This document shows, piece by piece, positions 27,132 through 35,589 of a DNA stretch of 64,000 nucleotides; position 1 is the first letter of the stretch; the number at the start of each line of letters is the position of its first letter. Source of the DNA: Achromobacter sp. AONIH1. GTDB taxonomy: Bacteria; Pseudomonadota; Gammaproteobacteria; Burkholderiales; Burkholderiaceae_B. The notes beneath the pieces are model-generated. The model saw only the letters and a program-made list of their open reading frames with translations, had not been told where the DNA came from and did no database searches. A program made the position numbers and the translations under genes. The stretch lies in NCBI RefSeq assembly GCF_002902905.1, contig NZ_CP026124.1:4588001-4652000 (forward strand), written 5' to 3'.

Positions 27132-27599
27132 GGATCAAGCTCCTGGCTGCGGGAATGTCTGCCGCGCGCGGGTCCCCGTTGGCCCTGGCTGCGCGCGGCC
27201 GCGAATGCGGAACGCGAATCGCGAGCGCCGGCCCCGTGGCTGTATGCGGGGCCGCCGGAACCGCCTCGGTCCGGTTCCGCCGCGCCGCGCGAAGCCTGGC
27301 TTCGCCGCCGCCCGGAACCCGTCCGCTGCCCTTCCCCGCTATCCCCGCGCCGCCTTTACGGGCGCTCGTTATCGATGTGGCGGCATTGCACCGTCCGGGA
27401 CGCGCAGCGTCCAATCGTATGTTGCGATGCCGAGGTATAAATATTTCTTTGGTGTGGCGCGCGACAGCTGGCTTATTACCCGCAAACCCAGTGCTGGCGC
27501 GGCTTTGCAGCCCAACGGCAATATCGCGCGATGGCCGCGCGGCGCGCCTGGGCCGCGCCTGTCCACGGGAAAACACCTAGGGCCGCCGGCCCGGTCTGA
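27132..27599. other. Long structured leader of the TRAP-amidase operon
   Basis: 468 bp with no gene. From left to right it holds the dctP-type ribosome site, three GC-rich inverted repeats (27230-27253, 27257-27278, 27289-27305), the conserved LysR element (27383-27428), an AT-rich patch, and the end of the LysR gene. If transcription starts in the conserved element the leader is about 245 nt, and on the minus strand it contains no ATG before the binding-protein start. Confidence 0.6.
27383..27428 (-). promoter_or_regulatory. Conserved LysR-operator/promoter element, copy B
   Basis: Second copy of the 46-bp element at 20722-20767 (30 of 46 identical, same spacing). On the minus strand ATC-N9-GAT (27414-27428) is the LysR box, TTGGAC is a possible -35, and TGCAAT (27385-27390) the -10. 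It lies 170 bp after the stop of the paralogous LysR gene and upstream of the TRAP binding-protein gene. Confidence 0.65.
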
Positions 27600-28508
27600 T
27601 TAGCCCGCCGGCGTTCCATCGGTGGCCTGCGCGGCCACTTTCTGCGCCATCTGCGCGATCAGGCGCACCGCATGGCTGTCCGGACCCTGCACCCAGCTCG
27701 CGGTGAAACTCAGCTCGGGCAGCGGATCGGCCTCGACCCGCAGAATGCGCAGCTCGCCGCGCGCCAGTTCCTTGCCCAGGAACACCGGCGCGATGACGCT
27801 GGTGCCGATGCAGTCCTCGGTCATGCGCACCATCATGGACATGGATGCGCTGCCGTACATGCGCGGCGCGGCCACGCCGGCGCGCGTGAGCATGTCGCGC
27901 ACCACGCGGTACGGCGCGCTGTTGGACGGATAGGTGATGATGGGCAGCCGCGCGATGCGCTCCAGCGTCACCGGCTCCGGCCCCAGGTCCAGCTGCGGAT
28001 TGGCGACCCAGGCCAGCGGATAGGTGCACAGCGGCAGGTTCTCGACCCGCGCCTCCAGCACAGGCCCCATCAGGAAGGCCAGGTCGATCTGCCGCGACAG
28101 CAGATGCGGGCGCAGCACGTGCGTGGTGTCGACCTCGATCTCCAGCACCAGCGCCGGATAGGCGGTGTGCACCAGTTCGATGAGCGTGGGCAGCCAGGTC
28201 TGCACGATGGTCTCGGCCACGCCGATGCGCACGGTGCCGGACATGACGTTCTGCTCGCGCGCGGCCTCAAACATGTCGCGGCGCACCTGCAGCATGCGTT
28301 CGGCATGCGACAGCAGTTCGTGGCCCTTGCCGGTGAGCTTTACGCCGCGCGCCTCGCGCTCGAACAGCCGCACGCCCAGGTCGGCCTCGAGCGAGGCGAT
28401 GCGCTGCGATACCGCGGGCTGTGTGGTGTTGAGTTTGTCCGCGGCGGCCCGGAAGCTGCCCAGGGTGGCGACCCAGAAAAAAGTCTCGACGTTGCGTAAT
28501 TCGATCAT
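27600..28508 (-). CDS. LysR-family regulator, paralogue 2
   Basis: 302-residue LysR-type regulator, paralogue of the one at 20796-21701. [26 protein letters not shown] lies at residues 18-40, with the effector domain from about 90. The start at 28508 is preferred because the first residues ([17 protein letters not shown]) align with its paralogue; upstream in-frame codons overlap the divergent exporter's leader. It is transcribed toward the conserved element and the TRAP-DUF2848-amidase operon, its likely target. Confidence 0.92.
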   Translation of the reverse strand: MIELRNVETFFWVATLGSFRAAADKLNTTQPAVSQRIASLEADLGVRLFEREARGVKLTGKGHELLSHAERMLQVRRDMFEAAREQNVMSGTVRIGVAETIVQTWLPTLIELVHTAYPALVLEIEVDTTHVLRPHLLSRQIDLAFLMGPVLEARVENLPLCTYPLAWVANPQLDLGPEPVTLERIARLPIITYPSNSAPYRVVRDMLTRAGVAAPRMYGSASMSMMVRMTEDCIGTSVIAPVFLGKELARGELRILRVEADPLPELSFTASWVQGPDSHAVRLIAQMAQKVAAQATDGTPAG

Positions 28509-28575
28509 GGCCCTATCCGTCTGGCGCGATGAGCGTATCATGTCAGCCGCCCACCGTCCCCCACAGGAGTTGTCC

Positions 28576-29511
28576 ATGACCCCGGCCGCTACCGGTCGCC
28601 CGCGCCCCGCCGCGCCCGCCACCCGCGGACCGTTGATCGGCGTGCTGCTGCTGGTCCTGTCCATGTGGACGCTGTCCTGTCTGGACGCCAGCGGCAAGTG
28701 GGTCATGAACGCAGGCGTGCCGTTGCTGCTGCTGTCCTGGTTCCGCTATGCCGTGCACCTGGTGCTGGTGCTGGCCCTGGTGCTGCCGGCGCGCGGCCTG
28801 GGCGTGCTGCGCAGCGTGCGGCCGCGCGAGCAGCTGGTGCGCGGCGCCTCGATGTTCCTGGCCACGCTCATGTTCTTCACCACGCTGAGCTACATCCCCC
28901 AGGCCGAGGCCACCGCCATCAACTTCCTCGCGCCGCTGCTGGTGCTGTCGCTTGCGCCCTGGATCCTGAAGGAGCCGGCTCGGCTGTCGCGCTTCGTGGC
29001 GGCCGGCATCGCCTTCGTCGGCGTCATCATCGTGATCCGGCCCGGCGGCGGCCTGGATCCCACCGGCACCGTGTTCGGCCTGCTCACCGCCTGTTGCTTC
29101 GCCGCCCAGTTCATCGCCACCCGCCGCGTGGCCGGCGACGACCCGTTCACCTCGCTGATCTGGAGCGGCGCCGTCGGCACCGCCTGCCTGACCCTGGCCC
29201 TGCCCTTCATCCTGCCGCCCGCGCTGCCGGTGCTGCGCGAGCTGTCCCTGCTGGACTGGAGCCTGCTGATCTCCACCGGCATCACAGGCGGCCTGGGCCA
29301 CCTGTTCCAGATCGCCGCGTACCGGCGCGCGCCGGCCTCGACGCTGGCGCCGTTCATCTACCTGCAGATCATCAGCGCCACCACCGTGGGCTGGCTGGTC
29401 TGGGGCCATTTCCCGGACCCGCTGACCTGGCTGGGCATCGCCGTGATCTGCGCCAGCGGCATGGGCATCGGCCTGGTGGAATGGCGGCGCGGCCGGGCCG
29501 CCGCCCGCTAG
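28576..29511 (+). CDS. EamA/DMT-family transporter
   Basis: 311-residue inner-membrane protein with ten predicted helices in two EamA repeats (about 20-160 and 165-300), the drug/metabolite transporter fold usually exporting amino acids or metabolites. Characteristic segments are [35 protein letters not shown] and [26 protein letters not shown] lies just before the ATG at 28576. It is divergent from LysR paralogue 2 with a 67-bp gap, so it may be a second target of that regulator. Confidence 0.9.
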   Translation: MTPAATGRPRPAAPATRGPLIGVLLLVLSMWTLSCLDASGKWVMNAGVPLLLLSWFRYAVHLVLVLALVLPARGLGVLRSVRPREQLVRGASMFLATLMFFTTLSYIPQAEATAINFLAPLLVLSLAPWILKEPARLSRFVAAGIAFVGVIIVIRPGGGLDPTGTVFGLLTACCFAAQFIATRRVAGDDPFTSLIWSGAVGTACLTLALPFILPPALPVLRELSLLDWSLLISTGITGGLGHLFQIAAYRRAPASTLAPFIYLQIISATTVGWLVWGHFPDPLTWLGIAVICASGMGIGLVEWRRGRAAAR

Positions 29512-29638
29512 CCCCGTACTAGCAAGCCGCCGGCATCCCGTCAACTGGCCGCCCCGGGCCCGGCTCCCGTACAATGCCCGTCGCATTTTCGCTTCCGACC
29601 CGCCGGCCCCGCGCCGGATTCCAGACTTGAGGCCCCGC

Positions 29639-30877
29639 ATGGTCCAATCCCCGCCCGATAACGCGCCCGCCCAGGACGGCGTGCGCCTGGTCATCAAGCC
29701 CCGCGTGCGCGGTTTCATCTGCGTGACCACCCATCCCGCCGGCTGCGAGGCCAATGTGCGCCAGCAGATCGACTACGTGCGCAGGCAGGGTCCCATCGCC
29801 GGCGCGCCCAAGCGCGTGCTGGTGATCGGCGCGTCCACCGGCTACGGCCTGGCCGCGCGCATCAGCGCGGCCTTCGCAGGCGGCGCGCAGACGCTGGGCG
29901 TGTTCTTCGAGCGCCCGTCCGAGCCATCCAAGCCGGGCACGCCCGGCTGGCACAACAGCGCCGCCTTCCACCAGTTCGCCCAGGCCGAGGGGCTGTACGC
30001 CCGCAGCATCAACGGCGACGCCTTCTCCGACGAGATCAAGCGCCAGGTCATCGAGGCCATCCGCGCCGACCTGGGCCAGGTCGACCAGGTGGTCTACAGC
30101 CTGGCCGCGCCGCGCCGCAGCCATCCGCGCGACGGCAAGGTCTACACCTCGGTGCTCAAGCCCGTGGGCCGCGCCGTCACGCTGCGCGGCCTGGATACCG
30201 ACCGCGAGGTCGTGCGCGAATCCACGCTGGAACCGGCGACGCAGGAAGAGATCGACGCCACCGTCGCCGTGATGGGCGGCGAGGACTGGCAGATGTGGAT
30301 CGACGCGCTGCTCGAAGGCGGCGTGCTGGCCGAGGGCGCCACCACCACGGCCTTCACCTACCTGGGCGAGCGCATCACCCACGACATCTACTGGAACGGC
30401 TCCATCGGCGCGGCCAAGAAGGACCTGGACCGCAAGGTGCTGGACATCCGCGCCAAGCTGGCGGCGCGCGGCGGCGACGCCCGCGTGTCGGTGCTCAAGG
30501 CCGTGGTCACGCAGGCCAGCTCGGCCATCCCCATGATGCCGCTGTACCTGTCGCTGCTGTTCAAGGTCATGAAGGCCGAAGGCACGCACGAGGGCTGCAT
30601 CGAACAGGTCTACCGCCTGTACCGCGATGGCATCTGCGGCCCCGCGCCGCTGCGGGACGAGGAAGGCCGGCTGCGCGTGGACGACTGGGAACTGGCGCCC
30701 GCCGTGCAGGCGCGCGTGCAGGAACTGTGGAACCAGGTCGAGACCGCCAACATCAACGCATTGACGGACTTCGCCGGCTACAAGTCCGACTTCCTGCGCC
30801 TGTTCGGCTTCGAGGTCGAGGGCGTGGACTACGAATCGCCGGTCAATCCGCACGCGCGCATCGACGGACTGGCCTGA
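29639..30877 (+). CDS. fabV: Trans-2-enoyl-ACP/CoA reductase (NADH), FabV
   Basis: 412-residue enoyl reductase for the last step of the fatty-acid elongation cycle; FabV-type enzymes are naturally triclosan tolerant. Key features are [18 protein letters not shown] (23-40), the nucleotide loop GASTGYG (64-70), and the catalytic Y-X8-K pair Tyr251/Lys260 in [18 protein letters not shown]. The ATG at 29639 gives about 16 residues before the conserved [11 protein letters not shown] start; a TTG at 29627 is less likely. It is a single gene, convergent with serB. Confidence 0.95.
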   Translation: MVQSPPDNAPAQDGVRLVIKPRVRGFICVTTHPAGCEANVRQQIDYVRRQGPIAGAPKRVLVIGASTGYGLAARISAAFAGGAQTLGVFFERPSEPSKPGTPGWHNSAAFHQFAQAEGLYARSINGDAFSDEIKRQVIEAIRADLGQVDQVVYSLAAPRRSHPRDGKVYTSVLKPVGRAVTLRGLDTDREVVRESTLEPATQEEIDATVAVMGGEDWQMWIDALLEGGVLAEGATTTAFTYLGERITHDIYWNGSIGAAKKDLDRKVLDIRAKLAARGGDARVSVLKAVVTQASSAIPMMPLYLSLLFKVMKAEGTHEGCIEQVYRLYRDGICGPAPLRDEEGRLRVDDWELAPAVQARVQELWNQVETANINALTDFAGYKSDFLRLFGFEVEGVDYESPVNPHARIDGLA

Positions 30878-30916
30878 ACCGCGCCGGCCCGGCGCTTGCC
30901 CGGGCCGCGCACCCCG

Positions 30917-31651
30917 CTAGCCCGGCGTGAACAGTTGCAGCAGGCGGTCCAGCCCGCCTGCCTCGATGGTCACGTCGGCCTCGCGCCGCACCGCCGGCTT
31001 GGGATGGAAACCCACCGACAGCCCCGCCGCCCGCATCATGGGCAGGTCGTTGGCGCCGTCGCCCACGGCGATCGCCTGCTCGGGCGCCACGCCCAGCCGC
31101 GCGCAGACCTCCAGCAGCTTGTTCTTCTTTTCCTCGCCGTCGCAGATGTCGCCCCAGGGCTGCGGCAACAGCCGGCCGGTGAGCCTGCCGTCGCGCGTCT
31201 CCAGCACGTTGGCGCGCACGTCGTCCAGCCCCAGGCGCTGGCGCAGCCGGTCGGTATAGCAGGTGAAGCCACCGGTCGCCAGCAGGCAGTAGAGGCCGGC
31301 GCGCTTGCAGGCGCCGATCAGTTCCTCGGCGCCAGGGTTAAGGGTGAGGCGTTCGTCATAGACCTGGTCCGCCAGCGCCTGCGGCATGCCGGCAAGCAGC
31401 GCCACCCGCTCGCGCAGGCTTTGCTTGTAGTCGCTGATCTCCCCGCGCATCGCGGCCTCGGTGATCGCCGCCACCTCGGCGCCGCGCCCCATCAGCGCGG
31501 CCATCTCGTCCAGCGTTTCAATGGCGACCAGCGTCGAGTCCATGTCGAAGGCGATGACGCGGTAGGCCGACAGCGGCGCCGGCGTCCAGGGGCGGCGCAG
31601 GCTCAGGCCGGGATAGGCGGCGTGCGCGGTTGGCTCGAAGGGTTCGGACAT
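30917..31651 (-). CDS. serB: Phosphoserine phosphatase
   Basis: 244-residue HAD-superfamily enzyme, making L-serine from phosphoserine. Motif I is DMDST (Asp36 nucleophile, Asp38), then ETLDEMA. Motif II is LATGGFTCY, and motif III is VGDGANDLPMM with the upstream Lys in the EEKKNKLLEV run. It lacks the N-terminal ACT regulatory domains of longer SerB proteins, keeping only about 30 extra residues. The ATG at 31651 has AAGGAAAT upstream; a longer frame to 31768 reads into the LysR gene. It sits 19 bp after the LysR gene on the same strand. Confidence 0.93.
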   Translation of the reverse strand: MSEPFEPTAHAAYPGLSLRRPWTPAPLSAYRVIAFDMDSTLVAIETLDEMAALMGRGAEVAAITEAAMRGEISDYKQSLRERVALLAGMPQALADQVYDERLTLNPGAEELIGACKRAGLYCLLATGGFTCYTDRLRQRLGLDDVRANVLETRDGRLTGRLLPQPWGDICDGEEKKNKLLEVCARLGVAPEQAIAVGDGANDLPMMRAAGLSVGFHPKPAVRREADVTIEAGGLDRLLQLFTPG

Positions 31652-31670
31652 GAGGATTTCCTTGCTTGCG

Positions 31671-32579
31671 CTATGCGCCACGGGACGGCTCGGTCCCCTG
31701 CCCGCACAGCCAGTCGATGAATCGTTGCGCGGCCGCCGCCGCCGGCCCGTCGGGACGGTACAGCGCATGGATGCCGGCGTTGGGCAGCTGCGGCTGCGCG
31801 AACAGCGGACGCAGCCGGTCGGCGGCGATGTCGTCCTGCAGCAGGCACCACGGCGCCAGCGCGATGCCCAGGTCGTTCATGGCGGCCTGCATGCAGAGGA
31901 AGTGATGGTCGAACACCGGCCCGGGCAATTGCGCGGGCACGTCGACCTTGGCCAGCGCGAACCAGCGCGGCCAGTAGTCCATGCCGCCCGCGACCTTCAG
32001 CAGCGGATGGCCCAGACAGTCGGCCGGCGCGGCCAGCCGGTTGCGCTCGATGAAGCGCGGCGAAGCCACCGGCACATGAAAATCGTCCAGGCAGTGCACG
32101 CAGCTCAGCTCGGCGTGCGCCATGTAGCCGTGGCGCAGCAGCACGTCGCTGCCGGCGTCGCCACCCCGGTCCAGGAAGGAACGGCCCTGCGTGGTCAGCT
32201 GAACATCGATGCCCGGATGCAGCGCCTGGAAGCCGGACAAGCGCGGAATCAGCCACTTCATGGTCAGCGACGGCGTGGCGCAGACCCGCAGCGTGCCGGT
32301 AAATCCCGGTGCGCGCAGCTTGGCGGTGGCGGCGGCGATGCGCTCCAGGCTGGCCTGCACTTCCGGGAAATAGGCCTGGGCGCAGGGCAGCAGCGCCACG
32401 CCGCGCGCCTCGCGCGCGAACAGGGGCTGCCCCACATGGTCCTCGAGGATGCGGATCTGCTGGCTGACCGCGCTGTGCGTGATGCTCAGTTCATCGGCGG
32501 CGGCCGTGAAGCTGCGCAGCCGGGCGGCCGCCTCGAATACCCGCAGCGCCTTGAGCGGCGGCAGGCTGTGACCGGCCAT
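31671..32579 (-). CDS. LysR-family regulator, GcvA-like
   Basis: 302-residue LysR regulator with the GcvA-type opening LPPLKALRVFEAAARLRSFTAAADEL and HTH SITHSAVSQQIRILED (residues 28-55). Effector domain includes GTLRVCATPSLTMKWLIPRL. It is divergent from the FbpABC-like importer, with a T-N11-A box in between, so it probably controls that transporter. The open frame extends far upstream without stops, but the family start at 32579 is clear. Confidence 0.92.
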   Translation of the reverse strand: MAGHSLPPLKALRVFEAAARLRSFTAAADELSITHSAVSQQIRILEDHVGQPLFAREARGVALLPCAQAYFPEVQASLERIAAATAKLRAPGFTGTLRVCATPSLTMKWLIPRLSGFQALHPGIDVQLTTQGRSFLDRGGDAGSDVLLRHGYMAHAELSCVHCLDDFHVPVASPRFIERNRLAAPADCLGHPLLKVAGGMDYWPRWFALAKVDVPAQLPGPVFDHHFLCMQAAMNDLGIALAPWCLLQDDIAADRLRPLFAQPQLPNAGIHALYRPDGPAAAAAQRFIDWLCGQGTEPSRGA

Positions 32580-32739
32580 GTCAGGCCGCGCCCGCCCGCC
32601 GGCCTGCGCGGCGCGAGTCTGTGCTGCGATTTCCCACGGTTTCCCTTGTCGTGTCGTTATTTTTCCGGTCCACGGCCCGCTCAGTGCGGGCGCGCGTCCA
32701 TGCAGCGGCATTCTAGGGGATAGCGGCGGCGCCGACCTC

Positions 32740-32752
32740 TTAGAAAAACTAA
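32740..32752. promoter_or_regulatory. Candidate LysR box (TTAG-N5-CTAA)
   Basis: TTAGAAAAACTAA is a symmetric T-N11-A box about 48 bp upstream of the importer's putative -35, the normal activation position for a LysR regulator in a divergent promoter. Confidence 0.55.
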
Positions 32753-32787
32753 CGCCACGCCTTAAGAAACGTCGCTGGTCGCGCCGG

Positions 32788-32816
32788 TTGACGCTTCCTA
32801 TCATGCCGGCTATCCC
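32788..32816 (+). promoter_or_regulatory. Possible promoter of the FbpABC-like operon
   Basis: TTGACG (32788-32793), a 17-bp spacer and TATCCC (32811-32816). The -35 is good and the -10 poor, as expected of an activator-dependent promoter. It lies immediately upstream of the ribosome site AGGA and the ATG at 32832. Confidence 0.45.
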
Positions 32817-32831
32817 TCGCAGGAATCCAAC

Positions 32832-33908
32832 ATGGCATCGATCACGGTAGACGGCATCGTCAAGACCTTCGGCGGGCAGCAGGTGCTGCGCGACCTTTCC
32901 CTGCACATCCCGGACGGCGCGTTCTATACGCTGCTGGGGCCCAGCGGCTGCGGCAAGACCACGCTGCTGCGGTGCATCGCGGGCTTTCACGCGCCCGACG
33001 GCGGCCGCCTGCTGTTCGACCAGGACGACGTGACCCGCGTGTCCGCCCACCGCCGCGACATCGGCATGGTGTTCCAGGACTACGCGCTGTTCCCGGACAA
33101 GAGCGCCTTCGACAATGTGGCCTACGGCCTGCGGGCGCGCGGCGTGGCGCGCGCCGAAATCACCCGGCGCGCCAACGAGGCGCTCGACAAGGTCGGGCTG
33201 CTGGCGCTGGCCCAGCGCTACCCGGCGCAGATGAGCGGTGGCCAGCGCCAGCGCGTGGCGCTGGCGCGCGCCCTGGTGATCCGGCCGCGCGTGCTGCTGA
33301 TGGACGAGCCGCTGTCCAACCTGGACGCCAAGATGCGCCTGCAGATGCGCGATGTGATCCTGGACCTGGTGCGCGAGGCCGGCATCACCACCGTGTTCGT
33401 CACGCACGACCAGGAAGAAGCGCTGGCCATGTCCGACCGCATCGCCATCATGGACCACGGCCGCATCGCCCAGCTGGGCACGCCGGAGGAACTGTACGGC
33501 ACGCCGGTCAATGCCTATGTGGCGGACTTCATCGGCTCGGCCAACGTGATCCCGGTGCCGGCCCAGGCCGTGCCGGGCCAGGCTCCGCAAGGCCTGGTGC
33601 GCTACCAGCTGTGCGGCCGCGACTTCGACGGCGTGCAGGGCGCGGGCAGCCTGGACGCGCGCGGCGTGCTGATCGCGCGGCCCGAGGAACTGGCGTTGAT
33701 GGCACCCGCGCCCTACGTCCCCAACACCCTGCCCGGCAAGGTGCTGCGGCGCCAGTACCTGGGCTTCAAGACCGCCTACCGCATCGCGCTGGAGGACGGC
33801 TCGGAACTCCGCGTCGAGCTGCACGCGGGCAATATGGTCGCCCAGTTCCAGCCCGGCGAGGCCGTGCAGGTGCTGATCCCCGCCGACAGCCGGGTCGTGA
33901 ACGCCTGA
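32832..33908 (+). CDS. FbpC/PotA-type ABC transporter ATPase
   Basis: 358-residue cytoplasmic ATPase of the carbohydrate/polyamine/iron importer group. Walker A is GPSGCGKTT, the Q-loop MVFQDYALFP, the signature MSGGQRQRVALARAL, and Walker B VLLMDEPLSNLDAKMR; a C-terminal TOBE domain covers about residues 240-355. The operon order (ATPase, fused permease, binding protein) and family fit importers for ferric ion, thiamine, phosphonates or spermidine. Substrate is unresolved. Confidence 0.92.
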   Translation: MASITVDGIVKTFGGQQVLRDLSLHIPDGAFYTLLGPSGCGKTTLLRCIAGFHAPDGGRLLFDQDDVTRVSAHRRDIGMVFQDYALFPDKSAFDNVAYGLRARGVARAEITRRANEALDKVGLLALAQRYPAQMSGGQRQRVALARALVIRPRVLLMDEPLSNLDAKMRLQMRDVILDLVREAGITTVFVTHDQEEALAMSDRIAIMDHGRIAQLGTPEELYGTPVNAYVADFIGSANVIPVPAQAVPGQAPQGLVRYQLCGRDFDGVQGAGSLDARGVLIARPEELALMAPAPYVPNTLPGKVLRRQYLGFKTAYRIALEDGSELRVELHAGNMVAQFQPGEAVQVLIPADSRVVNA

Positions 33909-33921
33909 GGACGCGCCAGCC

Positions 33922-35568
33922 ATGAAAATCAAATGGTGGCCCTGGGGCCTGCTGACCGCGATCAGCCTGATCCTGCTGCTGTTCTTCGTGCTGTATCCGC
34001 TGGGCGTGCTGTTCGCCAACAGCGTCACCGGCCCGGACGGCGGCTATACGCTGCAGGGCTTTCGCGCGCTGCTGGCGGACTCGCAGTACCTGGAGGCCTT
34101 CGGCAACACGCTGATCCTGGGCCTGGCCGTCACCGCCTGCACCGTGCTGGTGGGCGTGCCCTTCGCCTACATGGTGGCGCGCTACGACTTCCCGCTGAAG
34201 AACCTGGTGGCCATCCTGCCCGTGCTCACCATCGTGATTCCGGAGATCATCGTCGGCCAGTCCTGGCTGCTGCTGCTGGGCAACAACGGCCTGCTGACCA
34301 ACCTGCTGGGCGACGCCGGCATCTCGCTGCCTTCGTTCTACGGCTGGACCGGCATGGTCTTCTCGATGACGCTGGTGTACTACACCTACATCTACCTGGG
34401 CGTGCTGGCCGCGTTGCGCGGCTTCGACGGACAGCTGGAGGAAGCCGGCCTGAGCCTGGGCACGCCGCCGCTGACCACCAAGCTGCGCGTGCTGGTGCCG
34501 GTGCTGCTGCCGGCCGTGCTGGTCAACGCGCTGGTGGTGTTCACGCTGGTGGTGGGCAATTTCGCGCTGGCCATGCTGCTGGGCAGCCGCGTGCCGCTGC
34601 TGTCGGTCATGACCTACAACACCTTCGTCAGCGAAATGGGCGGCAGCCCCACGCTGCAAAGCGCCATGTCGGTGGTGTCCATCGCCATCGTGGCCATCGT
34701 GCTGTTCTTCCAGAAGCGCGTGGTCGAGCGCAAGGTCTACACCATGACGCAAGGCCGCGCGCCTGCCGCCGTGCGGGTGCGCTCGTGGGCCTCGATCTTC
34801 TACACCGGCGGCGTGGGTCTGGTGATCCTGGTGTCGCTGCTGCCGCTGATCATCGTATTCGTGGCCGCCTTCACCAAGACCAGCGGGCCGGTCATGCACT
34901 GGGGCAGTTGGTCGCTGGCCAGCATGCAGCGCGCGCTGCACGGCGCGCCCGAACCCATCCTGAACTCGCTCAAGTTCGCTTCGCTGGCGACGGTGCTGGG
35001 CGTGGCCTTCGCGGTGCTGGTCAGCTACCTGACCATCAAGAAGCGCAGCGCCTACACCCAGGCGCTGGACTACATCGTGGTGCTGCCGCTGACCATCTCG
35101 GGCACGGTGCTGGGCATCGCGCTGGTGCAGACCTTCAACACCGGCTGGCTGGTGCTGGCCGGCACCTCGGCCATCATGGTGCTGTGCTACACGGTGCGGC
35201 GCCTGCCCTTCGCCGTGCGCAACGCCTCGTCGGTGCTGTTCAACATCCCCGACTCGATCGAAGAAGCCTCGATCAGCCTGGGCGTGTCGCCGCTGATGAC
35301 CTTCTTCAAGGTCGTGCTGCCCGCCATGAAGGCCTCGATCATCTCGGCCGCCCTGCTGATGTGGCTGACCACGATCTCCGAACTGTCGGCGTCCATCGTG
35401 GCCTATAGCGGCGGCCTGGAAACCATGCCCATCGCCATCTTCCGGCAGGTCGACGGCGGCCGCCTGGGCATGGCCTCGGCCTATGGCGCCGCGCTGGTCA
35501 CCGTGATCGTGCTGCCCATCATCGTGTCGGTGAAGGCGTTCCGCATCAAGCTCTTTTCCGGCAAATAA
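33922..35568 (+). CDS. FbpB-type ABC transporter permease (two-domain fusion)
   Basis: 548-residue inner-membrane protein with about twelve helices, formed by two permease domains in tandem. Each half carries a coupling loop: LEEAGLSLGTPPLTTKLRVLVP (first half, near 170) and IEEASISLGVSPLMTFFKVVLP (second half, near 440). The single fused chain replaces a heterodimer, as in FbpB. It starts 13 bp after the ATPase gene. Confidence 0.93.
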   Translation: MKIKWWPWGLLTAISLILLLFFVLYPLGVLFANSVTGPDGGYTLQGFRALLADSQYLEAFGNTLILGLAVTACTVLVGVPFAYMVARYDFPLKNLVAILPVLTIVIPEIIVGQSWLLLLGNNGLLTNLLGDAGISLPSFYGWTGMVFSMTLVYYTYIYLGVLAALRGFDGQLEEAGLSLGTPPLTTKLRVLVPVLLPAVLVNALVVFTLVVGNFALAMLLGSRVPLLSVMTYNTFVSEMGGSPTLQSAMSVVSIAIVAIVLFFQKRVVERKVYTMTQGRAPAAVRVRSWASIFYTGGVGLVILVSLLPLIIVFVAAFTKTSGPVMHWGSWSLASMQRALHGAPEPILNSLKFASLATVLGVAFAVLVSYLTIKKRSAYTQALDYIVVLPLTISGTVLGIALVQTFNTGWLVLAGTSAIMVLCYTVRRLPFAVRNASSVLFNIPDSIEEASISLGVSPLMTFFKVVLPAMKASIISAALLMWLTTISELSASIVAYSGGLETMPIAIFRQVDGGRLGMASAYGAALVTVIVLPIIVSVKAFRIKLFSGK

Positions 35569-35589
35569 CCCGTCCCAGGAAGACTCGTC

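Noticed and set aside
31671..34028. A 785-codon minus-strand frame that would fuse extra sequence to the LysR gene across the importer ATPase
   Set aside because: The part beyond 32579 is antisense to a clear ATPase gene and lacks family similarity; the LysR protein starts normally at 32579.
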